Positions 25,707 to 34,842 are shown, counted from the stretch's first letter. The stretch: 64,000 nt of DNA from Lachnospiraceae bacterium (GCA_024696005.1 JAILHF010000051.1:186001-250000); one strand, 5' to 3'. Made by a program: numbers and translations. The notes: a model not told the origin generated them from the letters alone.

Positions 25707-26738
25707 TCACCCCTTCTTTTCGGCCTTTACAGGCTTTTTGTATCCGAAATGCTTCGGTTCCGTGATGCGCTCGATCAAAGGAACCAGCAGGTTTCCTATG
25801 ATGATGGCGTAAGATACGCCTTCTGCTCCGGGGCCGAAGATACGGAAGATCCCGGTAAGGATCCCCAGGAAGATGCCGTAGATCACCTGCCCCTTGCGCG
25901 TGATCGGACGTGTCACGTAATCCGTTGCCATGAAGAATGCACCGAGCATCAGGCCGCCGCCGCCAAGCTGTGCGGCGAGATAAAGCGGATCAAAGCCGTG
26001 GCCGCCGAAGATTGCGGCAAACAGAAGCATGCTGAGCAGATAACAGGTACTCAGATGCCAGCTGATCACGCCGGTAAAGATCAGGATCAGGCCGCCGATG
26101 AGCAGCGCAAATGCGGAAGTCTCGCCGATGGTGCCGCCTTCGTTTCCGATGAACATGGAAAGCACGTCATAAGCGCCGCCCGCTTTCACCTCGGCCAGCG
26201 GCGTGGCGGAGCTGACCGCATCCGCGGAAGCCCAGCCGGGATGATAGGAAAAATCGGTCATGTAGCGCGAGAAGGAAAGCACAAGGAAGCATCTGGCTCC
26301 CAGAGCGGGATTCATGAAATTTTGTCCCAGGCCGCCAAAGAGCATCTTGACGACGACGATCGCGAAGAACGCTCCGAGCACCGGCATCCACCAGGGCACC
26401 GCGACCGGAAGGTTAAGCGCCAGCAGAAGACCGGTCAGCACTGCCGAAAGATCCGAGACCGTGCTCTTCTGTTTTGTGATCTTCTCAAAGCCCCATTCGC
26501 AGAGCACGGCGCTTCCGATGCTGAGCGCCAGCAAAAGCAGCGTTTTGGGACCGAAGGTAATGATCCCGACTCCCGTTGCGGGAAGCAGCGCAATGATCAC
26601 CGTTGCCATGATCGAACGCGTGCTGGACTTGTCACGTATGTGCGGTGTGGAGGAAACGCTGCGCAGCGCCGCTTTCTCCTCCTTTTTGGCCTCTTTGGCC
26701 AAAGCGCCTGTCTTTTCTTCTTTGATCTCTTCTGCCAT
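25707..26738 (-). CDS. rnfD: Rnf complex subunit RnfD, covalent FMN membrane protein
   Basis: The protein has 343 residues. A Lys/Glu-rich N-terminal tail of about 40 residues is followed by SSTPHIRDKSSTRSIM, the RnfD start, and by about ten helices. The flavin site reads ADAVSSATPLAE, with Thr as FMN acceptor. FMNPALGARCFL and FGGHGFDPLYLAAQL are family landmarks. The long charged tail is a modest extension over the usual start. It lies 18 bases after rnfC. Confidence 0.96.
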   Translation of the reverse strand: MAEEIKEEKTGALAKEAKKEEKAALRSVSSTPHIRDKSSTRSIMATVIIALLPATGVGIITFGPKTLLLLALSIGSAVLCEWGFEKITKQKSTVSDLSAVLTGLLLALNLPVAVPWWMPVLGAFFAIVVVKMLFGGLGQNFMNPALGARCFLVLSFSRYMTDFSYHPGWASADAVSSATPLAEVKAGGAYDVLSMFIGNEGGTIGETSAFALLIGGLILIFTGVISWHLSTCYLLSMLLFAAIFGGHGFDPLYLAAQLGGGGLMLGAFFMATDYVTRPITRKGQVIYGIFLGILTGIFRIFGPGAEGVSYAIIIGNLLVPLIERITEPKHFGYKKPVKAEKKG

Positions 26739-26757
26739 TCGTATACGTCCCCGTTAA

Positions 26758-28074
26758 TTATTTCTTTCTCTTTGCAAGCTGCATCCTGCGCATGCTCTTG
26801 ATGTTCTGCGCCAGCTGCCTTTTTGCGGGGCAGGCATAGGAGCAGCTCCCGCATTCCACACATTCCATCCCATTCATGCGCAGGAATTCCTCTTCGTTGA
26901 AATGCGAAGCGTGATCTGCCAGGCGCGAAGGGATCAGCCTGGAAGGGCAGGCTTCCACGCAGCGGCCGCAATTGATGCAGGCCGAAGGCGCGTATTTCGC
27001 AACTTCATCCTCCGTCATGCACAGAAGTGCGGAGGAAGTCTTTGTGACCGGCACGTCCGTTGTAAAGAGCGCAAAGCCCATCATCGGACCGCCGGAAATG
27101 ATCTTGGCCGGCTCATGTGCAAAGCCGCCTGCCGCCTCTATCAATTCAGCATAATTCGTCCCGGTGCGCACGCGGAAGTTCTGTGGCTCCTTCACCGCAT
27201 CCCCGGTGACCGTAACGATGCGGTACATCAGAGGCTCCCCCTCCGTCACGGCATTGCAGATCGCGATGACCGTATCCACATTGTTGACGATGCAGCCCGC
27301 GTCCGCGGGGAGCATGCGGGAATTGATCGCCCGCTTCGTCACGGCATAGATCAGCTGCCGTTCCGAACCCTGGGGATATTTTGTCTTGAGGGGTACGACC
27401 GAGATATCCGAAAGCCCCGCCGTCTTTTCTTTCAGCAAACGGATGCAGTCGGGTTTATTGTCTTCCACGGCAAGAACGCCGCGGGCATTTTTAAACAGAG
27501 CCACTTCGATCTGAAGACCGCGGATCAGTTTGTCCGGCTCTTCGAGCATCTTGCGGTAATCGCTGGTAAGATAAGGCTCACACTCCGCACAGTTGACAAT
27601 GATGGTATCGATGGCGTCCGGGTCCTTGGGAGAGAGCTTGACATGCGTAGGGAAACCCGCGCCGCCCATGCCGACGATCCCCGCATCACGGATGCAGGCG
27701 ATCACTTCCTCGCGGCTCATCTCTTCATAGGGCTTTTCGCAGATCGGCGCGGCTTTTTCGTAAGCCCCGTCGTTCTCGATCACGATGCAGTCCACACGGT
27801 CTCCGGTAATGACGCGCCGTTTTTCGATGCCCTTTACGGTACCCGAAACCGAAGCATAGACCGGCGCCGAAACAAAGCCGCCCGCTTCCGCGATACATTC
27901 CCCGACAAGCACCCGCTGCCCTTTGCTTACCACAGGCTTGGCCGGTGCACCGATGTGCTGGCTCACCGGGTAAACCATCTCGCCCTTCGGGAGATAATCC
28001 CTGATCGGCTTATCCTTTGAAAGCTCTTTTCCGTCAAAAGGATGCACGCCGCCCTTGAATGTAAAAATCGCCAT
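26758..28074 (-). CDS. rnfC: Rnf complex subunit RnfC, NADH-binding
   Basis: The protein has 438 residues, the first gene of rnfCDGEAB. An N-terminal biotinyl/barrel-sandwich-like region (HIGAPAKPVVSKGQRVLVGE) leads to the nucleotide-binding stretch GIVGMGGAGFPTHVKL (133-147) and FMN-binding segment. Two 4Fe-4S sets follow: Cys366, 369, 372, 376 and Cys405, 408, 411, 415. RnfC passes electrons to NAD+ at the cytoplasmic face. The start has GGAGT upstream. A TACAAT -10 lies at 28115-28120 in the divergent gap. Confidence 0.97.
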   Translation of the reverse strand: MAIFTFKGGVHPFDGKELSKDKPIRDYLPKGEMVYPVSQHIGAPAKPVVSKGQRVLVGECIAEAGGFVSAPVYASVSGTVKGIEKRRVITGDRVDCIVIENDGAYEKAAPICEKPYEEMSREEVIACIRDAGIVGMGGAGFPTHVKLSPKDPDAIDTIIVNCAECEPYLTSDYRKMLEEPDKLIRGLQIEVALFKNARGVLAVEDNKPDCIRLLKEKTAGLSDISVVPLKTKYPQGSERQLIYAVTKRAINSRMLPADAGCIVNNVDTVIAICNAVTEGEPLMYRIVTVTGDAVKEPQNFRVRTGTNYAELIEAAGGFAHEPAKIISGGPMMGFALFTTDVPVTKTSSALLCMTEDEVAKYAPSACINCGRCVEACPSRLIPSRLADHASHFNEEEFLRMNGMECVECGSCSYACPAKRQLAQNIKSMRRMQLAKRKK

Positions 28075-28114
28075 GTCAGATACTCCGTATCATTCTTTTT
28101 CTTGATCCTCATCT

Positions 28115-28120
28115 ATTGTA
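28115..28120 (-). promoter_or_regulatory. Putative rnf operon -10 box
   Basis: Minus-strand TACAAT preceded by ATGA, about 40 bases before the rnfC ATG. No good -35 is visible. Confidence 0.45.
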
Positions 28121-28149
28121 TCATATTATTCGAAAAAAGTACTACTTCG

Positions 28150-28178
28150 TTGCAGAAAAAATCAAAATGTGATAGACT
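28150..28178 (+). promoter_or_regulatory. Promoter of the RNase H-like gene
   Basis: TTGCAG (28150-28155) and TAGACT (28173-28178) are spaced by 17 bases. The gene starts 33 bases downstream after an AAAGGAATG site. Confidence 0.6.
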
Positions 28179-28211
28179 GTTTGAAGGAATGCGAACGAAA
28201 GGAATGAGACG

Positions 28212-29330
28212 ATGAAAACCATCAGCAGTGTGTTTGATATTGTTCCCTCTTATCCTTTGGAAGAGCTGCTTTCGGAAGGGCAGACCAAGGAAGACATCCT
28301 CTTTGTCGACATCGAGACCACCGGTCTGACCGCCCGTAATTCCAGCCTGTATCTGGCAGGCTGCATCTTTTTCAAAGAGGAAAAATGGCAGTATATCCAG
28401 TGGCTCGCGGAAACCTACGACGAAGAACTGCAGGTCCTTACCGCATTCTTTGAGTTCCTGCACGGCTACCGTTTCCTGATCCACTACAACGGCAACCGTT
28501 TCGATCTGCCCTATCTGGAGCAGAAAGCCCAGCAGTATTCCATGCCTTATTCCTTCGCCGATATCGACGGTGTCGACATCTATCGCCGCATCCTTCCTTA
28601 TCGCGACATTCTGGGGCTGCCCGATCTGAAGCAGCGCACCGTCGAGGAATTCCTCGGTCTCGAACGGGAGGATCCCTACACCGGAGGACAGCTGATCAGC
28701 CGCTATCACGACTACGTCTGCGAAAAGGATCCGCAATACGAAGCGGAGCTCTTAAAGCACAACGCGGACGATCTTTACGGCATGCTGCAGGTTGTGGGAA
28801 TGCTCTCCTACCCCGATATCTTCTTAAAGCCCGTGCGCGTGATGAAGGTACATGCCAATTACTTTAACGACGTGAACAAGAAACGCTCGCAGGAGATCAT
28901 CCTGAAGCTCCGCTTCGGCTCTCCCCTGCCCAAGCCCGTTTCCTTCCGTGCCCTGGGCTGCTATTTCTCGGCGGAAGGCATCGACGGTTCCCTCAAGGTT
29001 CCTCTTTACGAAGAGGAGCTGAAATTCTTCTACGCGAATTACCGGGATTACTACTATCTGCCCGCCGAGGACATGGCCATGCACAAGGCCATCGCCGGCT
29101 TCGTGGACAAGGAACACCGGGTCCAGGCCACGGCAGCAAACTGCTACACCCGGAAGAAATCCCTGTATCTGCCCCAGTGGGATGTGCTGTTCACGCCCTT
29201 CTTCAAGCGTGAATACCGTTCCCGGGATCTGTTCTTCGAGCTGACCGACGAGTTCAAGAAAAGCCGTTCCGGTTTCAACATGTACGCGGAGCATATCCTG
29301 TCTTCCATGTTCCAGTACCGGGATGAATGA
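28212..29330 (+). CDS. RNase H-fold 3'-5' exonuclease-like protein (YprB-type)
   Basis: The protein has 372 residues. Residues of about 35-205 form an RNase_H_2/DEDD exonuclease domain with VDIETTGL (first Asp-Glu), IHYNGNRFDLPYLE (second Asp) and HNADDLYGM (last Asp). The tail of about 160 residues is helical and Tyr-rich; it could act as a binding region. Related B. subtilis YprB is larger and has TPR-like repeats; this one is short. Function in nucleic-acid processing is inferred from fold. The start has GAAAGGAATGAGACG upstream. It is the only rightward gene between 15 and 62 kb, and is followed by a two-way terminator. Confidence 0.88.
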   Translation: MKTISSVFDIVPSYPLEELLSEGQTKEDILFVDIETTGLTARNSSLYLAGCIFFKEEKWQYIQWLAETYDEELQVLTAFFEFLHGYRFLIHYNGNRFDLPYLEQKAQQYSMPYSFADIDGVDIYRRILPYRDILGLPDLKQRTVEEFLGLEREDPYTGGQLISRYHDYVCEKDPQYEAELLKHNADDLYGMLQVVGMLSYPDIFLKPVRVMKVHANYFNDVNKKRSQEIILKLRFGSPLPKPVSFRALGCYFSAEGIDGSLKVPLYEEELKFFYANYRDYYYLPAEDMAMHKAIAGFVDKEHRVQATAANCYTRKKSLYLPQWDVLFTPFFKREYRSRDLFFELTDEFKKSRSGFNMYAEHILSSMFQYRDE

Positions 29331-29337
29331 AAATCAT

Positions 29338-29374
29338 AAAAGCCGCGTTGGTCTTCAACCAACGCGGCTTTTTT
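29338..29374. terminator. Bidirectional intrinsic terminator
   Basis: Arms AAGCCGCGTTGGT and ACCAACGCGGCTT enclose CTTCA; A and T runs flank it. It serves the exonuclease gene and converging cheR. Confidence 0.95.
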
Positions 29375-29399
29375 CCCCGCTTCTGCTTTCTTCTGTTTC

Positions 29400-30245
29400 T
29401 CAGTCGATCCTCTCATAGAAGAAGGAATTCTTTCTCGCATAATTCATGGCCTTGTAATTCGTGATCTGCTCCGTGGAGCCGATAAAAAGAATGCCTTCGT
29501 GGACCAGCACATCATGAAAACGGCGGAACACCTCATCCTTCGCCTCTTCCGTGAAGTAGATCAGGACGTTGCGGCAGACGATCATGTGGTAATCCTTGGG
29601 ATAATCCTTCGACTCCAGCAGGTTGGCCTGCTTGAAGGTCACGCGGTTCTTGATCTCGTCGCTGATCTTGAAGGCCACCCGGAGGGTACGCAGATCCTCG
29701 TTGCCCTTTTCCTTGGCGATCGCTTCCAGCTCGCTGCCCTCGATCTTCTTGAAGTACTTCTCTTTGAAATCCTTCGGCATATCCTCCAGGGATTTCTCGA
29801 CATAGATCCCTCTCTTGGCTTTGAAGAGGATCGTCTTGTCGATATCCGTGGCATAAATGCGGATCATGTTCAGAGGGAGGTGTCTGGAAAGAGCCATGAC
29901 CAGGGAATAAGGCTCATCCCCGGTGGAACAGGCCGCCGACCAGATCTTTAAGTTCTTTCCAAAACGGCTGATGAGCAGAGGGATCACTTCCTTATCCATG
30001 AACTCCCACTGTTCCGGATTCCGGTAGAAATTGGAGACGTTGATGGTGAAATGGTTCAGAAACTGCTCCATCGCCTCCTTGTCCTTTTTCAGCAGCTCAA
30101 TATAAGCAGGATAGTCCTTGACCCCCCTTTTTGCGATCAGTTGATCGATGCGCCTTTTCATCTGCGCTTCTTTGTATGCGTTCAGATCCACCCCGGTAAG
30201 AGCAAGGATCTTGTCTTTCAGGTATTTGTAGTCGTTGATCGCCAT
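29400..30245 (-). CDS. cheR: Chemotaxis protein methyltransferase CheR
   Basis: The protein has 281 residues. The helical N-terminal domain contains KRRIDQLIAKRGV; the Ser/Thr-rich NVSNFYRNPEQWEF follows, and the SAM-binding loop is WSAACSTGDEPYSLVMAL (102-119). Later, IYATDIDKTIL and MIVCRNVLIYF match the family. CheR methylates Glu residues of chemoreceptors using SAM. No other chemotaxis gene is nearby, so receptors and CheA are elsewhere. AGGAGG lies 9 bases before the start. The rpsA terminator ends only 16 bases before it, so either read-through or a promoter hidden in the rpsA end drives it. Together with the flagellin methylase at 43.3 kb this suggests a motile organism. Confidence 0.96.
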   Translation of the reverse strand: MAINDYKYLKDKILALTGVDLNAYKEAQMKRRIDQLIAKRGVKDYPAYIELLKKDKEAMEQFLNHFTINVSNFYRNPEQWEFMDKEVIPLLISRFGKNLKIWSAACSTGDEPYSLVMALSRHLPLNMIRIYATDIDKTILFKAKRGIYVEKSLEDMPKDFKEKYFKKIEGSELEAIAKEKGNEDLRTLRVAFKISDEIKNRVTFKQANLLESKDYPKDYHMIVCRNVLIYFTEEAKDEVFRRFHDVLVHEGILFIGSTEQITNYKAMNYARKNSFFYERID

Positions 30246-30260
30246 TTATTCCAGCCTCCT

Positions 30261-30296
30261 AAAAGAAAAGATACAGCCCCATTAGGAGCTGTATCC
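30261..30296 (-). terminator. Terminator after rpsA
   Basis: On the minus strand, GATACAGCTCC and GGGGCTGTATC pair over 11 positions (one G-U) around TAAT and run into TTTTCTTTT. It closes the operon that ends with rpsA. Confidence 0.9.
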
Positions 30297-30311
30297 CGAA
30301 AAAAATGCATC

Positions 30312-31403
30312 TTACTCTTCGACGTTCTCTTCGCCTTCCTCTTCCGGAAGCAGCTCCTTGATGCTCAGCGAGATCTTATGCTCATCAACGTTGAGGTCTA
30401 CGACCCTTGCTTCGATCTCCTCGCCTACCTTGAGCACATCCGAAGGACGCTCAATGTGCTTGCGGCTGATCTGGGAAACGTGGAGCAGTGCATCCACACC
30501 CTCTTCCAGCTGTACGAAAGCACCGAACTCGGTCATACGGGCTACGGTACCCTTTACAACAGAACCGATCGGATAACGGCTCTCGGCATTCAGCCAGGGA
30601 TTGTTCTCATCGAACTTTGCGGAAAGAGCGATCTTGTCACCCTTGATCTCCTTGATGATGACCTTGACGGTATCACCCTTCTTGAAAACGTTCTGGGGAT
30701 AATCGATGCGGCCCCAGCTCATCTCGGAGATGTGGAGCAGACCGTCGATGCCTCCGATGTCCACAAATGCGCCAAAGCTGGTCACGTTCTTGACAACGCC
30801 CTCGACAACATCGCCTTCGTGGATGCGGACCAGAGCTTCGCTCTTGGCCTTTTCACGGCGCTCCTTCAGAACGCTCTTGCAGTCACCGATATATCTGCGC
30901 TTTTTGGGATTGAACTCGCTCATGACGAATTCCACTTCCTGGTCGGCAAAGACATTCAGATTCTTGGTGTAACTGTCGGATGCCAGGCTTGCGGGGATGA
31001 AGACCGGTACTTCGTCCACAACCGCCACCAGGCCGCCCTTTACAACCTCCGTAACCTTCGCCTTCAATACAGTCTGTTCGTTAAACGCATCTTCCAGCAC
31101 CTTGCTGACCTTCTCGGCCACGATGCGCTTGTGACTGAGTACCACCTGACCGTCACCGTCGTTAAGCTTTACGACCTTTACATCGATAGGGTCACCGGGC
31201 TTTACGACCGTGGTGAGATCCAGTGTCTCGTCGTTGGAGTATTCTTTTCTGGTAACGATGCCATCGGACTTATAGTTGATATTGACAGCGATCTCAGTGG
31301 GTGTCACTGAGATAACGGTACCTTCCACCACATCCCCCGTACGAACATTCTTTCCTTTCTCAAAAGATTCTTCCAATAATGATTCAAAATTCTCTTCCGA
31401 CAT
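30312..31403 (-). CDS. rpsA: Ribosomal protein S1-type RNA-binding protein
   Basis: The start at 31403 (363 residues) has GAGGAGG 9 bases upstream, inside the end of ispH; the longer frame reaching 31478 has no ribosome site. Four S1 domains follow one another: GDVVEGTVISVTPTEIAVNI, LKAKVTEVVKGGLVAVVD, GDVVEGVVKNVTSFGAFVDI and GSVVKGTVARMTEFGAFVQL. The last two match best the RNA-binding consensus. An acidic tail (EEEGEENVEE) ends it. S1 helps the 30S subunit to bind mRNA; in Firmicutes the role is weaker. It overlaps ispH by 20 bases; in other Clostridia the two are fused into one protein, and here they are separate but coupled. Confidence 0.94.
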   Translation of the reverse strand: MSEENFESLLEESFEKGKNVRTGDVVEGTVISVTPTEIAVNINYKSDGIVTRKEYSNDETLDLTTVVKPGDPIDVKVVKLNDGDGQVVLSHKRIVAEKVSKVLEDAFNEQTVLKAKVTEVVKGGLVAVVDEVPVFIPASLASDSYTKNLNVFADQEVEFVMSEFNPKKRRYIGDCKSVLKERREKAKSEALVRIHEGDVVEGVVKNVTSFGAFVDIGGIDGLLHISEMSWGRIDYPQNVFKKGDTVKVIIKEIKGDKIALSAKFDENNPWLNAESRYPIGSVVKGTVARMTEFGAFVQLEEGVDALLHVSQISRKHIERPSDVLKVGEEIEARVVDLNVDEHKISLSIKELLPEEEGEENVEE

Positions 31404-32232
31404 GCTTTTGAACCTCCTCAATGATATAGTTTGGGGTGGAAGCCCCCGCTGTGATCCCAACTGCATGAATACTGCCATCCTGCTTCAACGTCAGATCCGC
31501 GGCTGTCTGAACGAAGTCCGTTTTTTCGCAGACTTCGCGGCAGATCTCGTACAACTTACGGGAATTGGAACTCTTTCGGTCGCCGATGACGATCATTGCA
31601 TCGACCGATTCCGCGATACTGCGCGCCTCCTCCTGATGCCGGGCAGTTGCATTACATATGGTATTCACAATACTAACATAATACGATTTTTTCTTGAAGA
31701 TTTCAACAATTTTTTCAAATTTCATCAGATTAAATGTTGTCTGGGCTACCACGCATACATTCTTTCGCTCATCCGGCTCAAAGCTTTCGGCTTCCTCTTC
31801 CGTGGAAAGCACGGTCGCGGGCGTCCGGCACCAGCCCATGATACCCAGCACTTCCGGATGGGAAGGGTTGCCGGCGATCACGATCTGCTTCTCCACGCTC
31901 TCGCGGTCCACGACCTCGTGAATGCGGTTCACAAAGGGGCAGGTGGCATCCACGTAGGAGAGCCCCTTCTCTTTCAGGATCTCCATGACATGACGTGTCA
32001 CCCCGTGGGAGCGCAAAAGGATCGTGCCGCTCGTCAGGGCGGCCAGTTCTTCCTCGCTGTTTAAGATGCGGGCTCCCTTCTCTTCCAGGCGGCTGATCAC
32101 TTCGCTGTTGTGGATCACGGGCCCGAAGGTATAGAGCTCTTCGCATTCATCCGCGAGGGCAAATGCGCGGTCTACCGCGTTTTTCACTCCGAAACAGAAG
32201 CCTGCTGTTTTTGCCGTGATGATCTCGACCAT
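31384..32232 (-). CDS. ispH: 4-hydroxy-3-methylbut-2-enyl diphosphate reductase
   Basis: The protein has 282 residues. It is the last step of the MEP isoprenoid pathway, making IPP and DMAPP with a 4Fe-4S cluster. Its three ligand cysteines are visible: Cys13 in AGFCFGV, Cys98 in VDATCPFV and Cys193 in NTICNATARHQ. SHGV and HPEV-type His residues (SHPEVLGIMG) and the TAGASTP end are also present. It starts on the last base of the cmk stop codon (1-base overlap), and overlaps rpsA by 20 bases. Confidence 0.97.
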   Translation of the reverse strand: MVEIITAKTAGFCFGVKNAVDRAFALADECEELYTFGPVIHNSEVISRLEEKGARILNSEEELAALTSGTILLRSHGVTRHVMEILKEKGLSYVDATCPFVNRIHEVVDRESVEKQIVIAGNPSHPEVLGIMGWCRTPATVLSTEEEAESFEPDERKNVCVVAQTTFNLMKFEKIVEIFKKKSYYVSIVNTICNATARHQEEARSIAESVDAMIVIGDRKSSNSRKLYEICREVCEKTDFVQTAADLTLKQDGSIHAVGITAGASTPNYIIEEVQKHVGREF

Positions 32233-32906
32233 CAGCCCACCTTTTCCTTTATGATCGAAAGGAGCTCATTCTTCACCTCTTCGATCCCGAGATCGGAAGT
32301 GTCGACCAGAACGGCATCATCCGCCTGTTTGAGCGGGGAGATCTCACGGGTCATGTCCCTGCGGTCTCTTTCGATGATGTCTGCTTCGATCTGCGCAAGA
32401 TCGCACTGCTCGCCCTTTGCAACCAGTTCATCATAACGCCGCTTGGCGCGGACCGCACTGCTCGCGGTAAGGTAGATCTTTACCTCTGCCTGCGGCAAAA
32501 CAACCGTTCCGATATCGCGGCCGTCCATGACCACGCTCTTTTCGGCGGCGAGCTTGCGCTGCAGCTCTACAAGCTTGGCCCTGACGTCGGGGTTTGCGCT
32601 GGAACGGGATGCCATGGCACTCACTTCTTCCGTGCGGATCAGACCGCTGACATTTTCGCCGTTTAAGATAACCTGCTGAACGCCGTCGATGAAATCGATG
32701 CTGATGTCTGCCGTTTCGCACTTTTTGCTGATGGCCTCCGCATCGTCCGCATCCACCCCTTCCCGGATGAGATACAATGCCATCGCGCGATACATGGCAC
32801 CGGTATCCACGTAGATCACGCCCAGCTCTTTGGAAACGCTCTTTGCGATCGTGGATTTTCCCGCTCCTGCAGGTCCGTCAATCGCGACAGAATAAATACT
32901 TTTCAT
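32232..32906 (-). CDS. cmk: Cytidylate kinase
   Basis: The protein has 224 residues. It phosphorylates CMP/dCMP with ATP. P-loop IDGPAGAGKSTIAKSV (residues 9-24), YVDTGAMYRAMALYL for CMP binding, MDGRDIGTVVLP and the lid DRRDMTREISPL are all present. Length is normal. It heads cmk-ispH-rpsA, an order typical of Clostridia. A lipoprotein gene lies 15 bases upstream. Confidence 0.97.
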   Translation of the reverse strand: MKSIYSVAIDGPAGAGKSTIAKSVSKELGVIYVDTGAMYRAMALYLIREGVDADDAEAISKKCETADISIDFIDGVQQVILNGENVSGLIRTEEVSAMASRSSANPDVRAKLVELQRKLAAEKSVVMDGRDIGTVVLPQAEVKIYLTASSAVRAKRRYDELVAKGEQCDLAQIEADIIERDRRDMTREISPLKQADDAVLVDTSDLGIEEVKNELLSIIKEKVG

Positions 32907-32921
32907 GCTCTCCCTCCCCGA

Positions 32922-33503
32922 TCATTCATTCTCCGAAAATACATACATGTTACTCACGCTCAGGTCTTCCGCAACCGAAAAGCTAAGGCCGCCTTTAAAG
33001 ATCTGTTCCTTCATCCCGGGATCTTCGTAAAGATCATAATGGATCCAGCTCTCTCTGCCTTTGTCGGCATCCTGCTTCCAGCTTTTCAGCGGGTAGCTGA
33101 CGACCTTCTCCCAGGACGCGCCGGCCGCTATCTCTTCGTCATTCTTATAATACGTCTTATCCGTGATATTGGTAAATTCAAATACCACACGCATCATTTC
33201 ATCGTCGTTATCCGGCAGCTCAAATTCTTTGATCCGGGCGCTGAAATATTCCCCTGTGATGACTTCCTCTTCGGGGGCTCCCGTCTCACTTTCCGCTTCC
33301 TTCTTTTCCGTCTCCTGAGCGGCGGCTGCCTCTGCTTCGGCAGCCGCTTCCTCTTCCGCCGTGGCTTCATCCGTTTCCGTAACTTCCCGGGCGGAGCCGG
33401 CGGTGGCTTCCACGCCTTCCCCAACAGGCTGTGCATCCCCGCCGGCGCAGGCCGTAAGAAGGAATCCTGTAGTGATCAGGATGGGCATGATCCGTCTTTT
33501 CAT
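32922..33503 (-). CDS. Lipoprotein, DUF5067-like
   Basis: The protein has 193 residues. A lipoprotein signal ends at LLTAC (Cys19). Residues of about 20-80 are a low-complexity Ala/Glu linker. The rest resembles DUF5067-type Ig-like domains: MMRVVFEFTNITDKTYY, then FSVAEDLSVSNMYVF. Such proteins sit outside the membrane; their function is not known. It lies between the flavoprotein gene and cmk in a run where I would expect direct adjacency, so it may be an insertion specific to this lineage. AAGGAG precedes the start. Confidence 0.8.
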   Translation of the reverse strand: MKRRIMPILITTGFLLTACAGGDAQPVGEGVEATAGSAREVTETDEATAEEEAAAEAEAAAAQETEKKEAESETGAPEEEVITGEYFSARIKEFELPDNDDEMMRVVFEFTNITDKTYYKNDEEIAAGASWEKVVSYPLKSWKQDADKGRESWIHYDLYEDPGMKEQIFKGGLSFSVAEDLSVSNMYVFSENE

Positions 33504-33579
33504 GGTTATGCTCCTTTTTTCTGCTTATGATCTGCCGGCATCCTTTGGCTTTCCGGCACCAAATACGTTTTTTCTCCGG

Positions 33580-34842
33580 TCAGGGCAGTGCTGCAGCTGC
33601 GCTCAAGCCGGCCAGATGCCCGGTGGACCAGGCAATCTGCAGATTATAGCCGCCGGTATGGGCATCCACATCCAGAACCTCTCCGGCGAAATACAGACCC
33701 GGCACGATGCGGCTCTCCATCGTGGACGGATCCACTTCTTTTACATTAACGCCGCCCTGGGTAATGATCGCTTCCTCAAATCCGCGACATCCCGTAATAT
33801 TATACTCCAGGGATTTCAGAGTTTCCACTAAAATCCGGCGTTCTTCCCTGGTTATGGAATTAACCTTCTTGCCGGCCGGGATCCCAAGCCTGTCCGGAAA
33901 TACTTCCCGCAGCTTTCCCGGGAGAAGGCTCCCCAGCACGTTGGAAAGATCCTTGTTTTTGTTTTCTTCAAACTCCCGCAGTACCCGGGCATCCAGCTGT
34001 TCATGGGAAAGGGCCGGCTTCAGGTCGATAAAGAGCTTTGCTTCCCCGGGATGCTTTTTCTGGTAATAGGAGGAGGCCGTGAGCACAAGGGGACCGCTCA
34101 AGCCGAAGTGGGTATAGAGCATCTCTCCGAAGCCCTCATAGATCGTTTTTTTGCCGTCCTTTACCGAAAGCCCCACATTCTTGAGAGCCAGTCCCTGCGC
34201 GGCTGCGCATTCCTCCTTTTCGGCGATGTCAAAGGGCACCAGGGCCGGCAGGGGCTCTTTGATGCTGTGCCCCAGTGCGCAAAGTTTTTCGTAGAGCTTC
34301 CCGTCTGAGCCGGTAGCGGGATAGCTCTTTCCTCCGCAGGCAACGATCAGCGAATCCGCCCTCACGCTTTCCCGGCCGGATAAAGCGATCACAAAGCCGC
34401 CCGCTCCATGATCCGCATACTCCCTGCTCACGGATCTGACAGGGCTGTTCAGCCGCACTTCCACCCCAAGCTCCTCCATCCGCCCGTTCAGTGCCCGGAT
34501 CACATCAGAGGCATGATCGCTTGCGGGAAAGATCCTTCCGCCGCGCTCTTCCTTGAGCCTTAAGCCGGCACGTTCAAAGAAACCGCATACGGCCGCGCTG
34601 TCAAAGCCGTAGACGGCGCTGTAGAGGAACTTGGGGTTGCTGACGACATGCGAAAAAAAGTCCTCATCGGCACAGCTGTTCGTCAGATTGCATCTGCCCT
34701 TGCCGGTGATATAGATCTTTTTTCCGGTCTTTTCGTTTTTTTCCAGAAGGATGACTTCGGCGCCTGCTTCGGCCGCCGCGATCGCAGCCATCATCCCCGC
34801 CGCGCCGCCGCCGATCACGGCAACTTTTTTTCCTGCATTCAT
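33580..34842 (-). CDS. HI0933-family NAD(P)/FAD-dependent oxidoreductase
   Basis: I take the ATG at 34842 (420 residues), giving MNAGKKVAVIGGGAAGMMAA, a normal start for the family; the frame continues upstream only into the terminator of the previous operon. The FAD-binding GGGAAG motif and LLEKNEKTGKKIYITGKGRC are followed by ASDHASDVI. ACGGKSYPATGSDG and YFAGEVLDVDAHTGGYNLQ close the FAD site. Members of this family are flavoproteins of unclear substrate; some act on unsaturated steroids in gut clostridia (BaiN-type). It is first in the run that leads to cmk-ispH-rpsA, a common neighbour set. Confidence 0.93.
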   Translation of the reverse strand: MNAGKKVAVIGGGAAGMMAAIAAAEAGAEVILLEKNEKTGKKIYITGKGRCNLTNSCADEDFFSHVVSNPKFLYSAVYGFDSAAVCGFFERAGLRLKEERGGRIFPASDHASDVIRALNGRMEELGVEVRLNSPVRSVSREYADHGAGGFVIALSGRESVRADSLIVACGGKSYPATGSDGKLYEKLCALGHSIKEPLPALVPFDIAEKEECAAAQGLALKNVGLSVKDGKKTIYEGFGEMLYTHFGLSGPLVLTASSYYQKKHPGEAKLFIDLKPALSHEQLDARVLREFEENKNKDLSNVLGSLLPGKLREVFPDRLGIPAGKKVNSITREERRILVETLKSLEYNITGCRGFEEAIITQGGVNVKEVDPSTMESRIVPGLYFAGEVLDVDAHTGGYNLQIAWSTGHLAGLSAAAALP

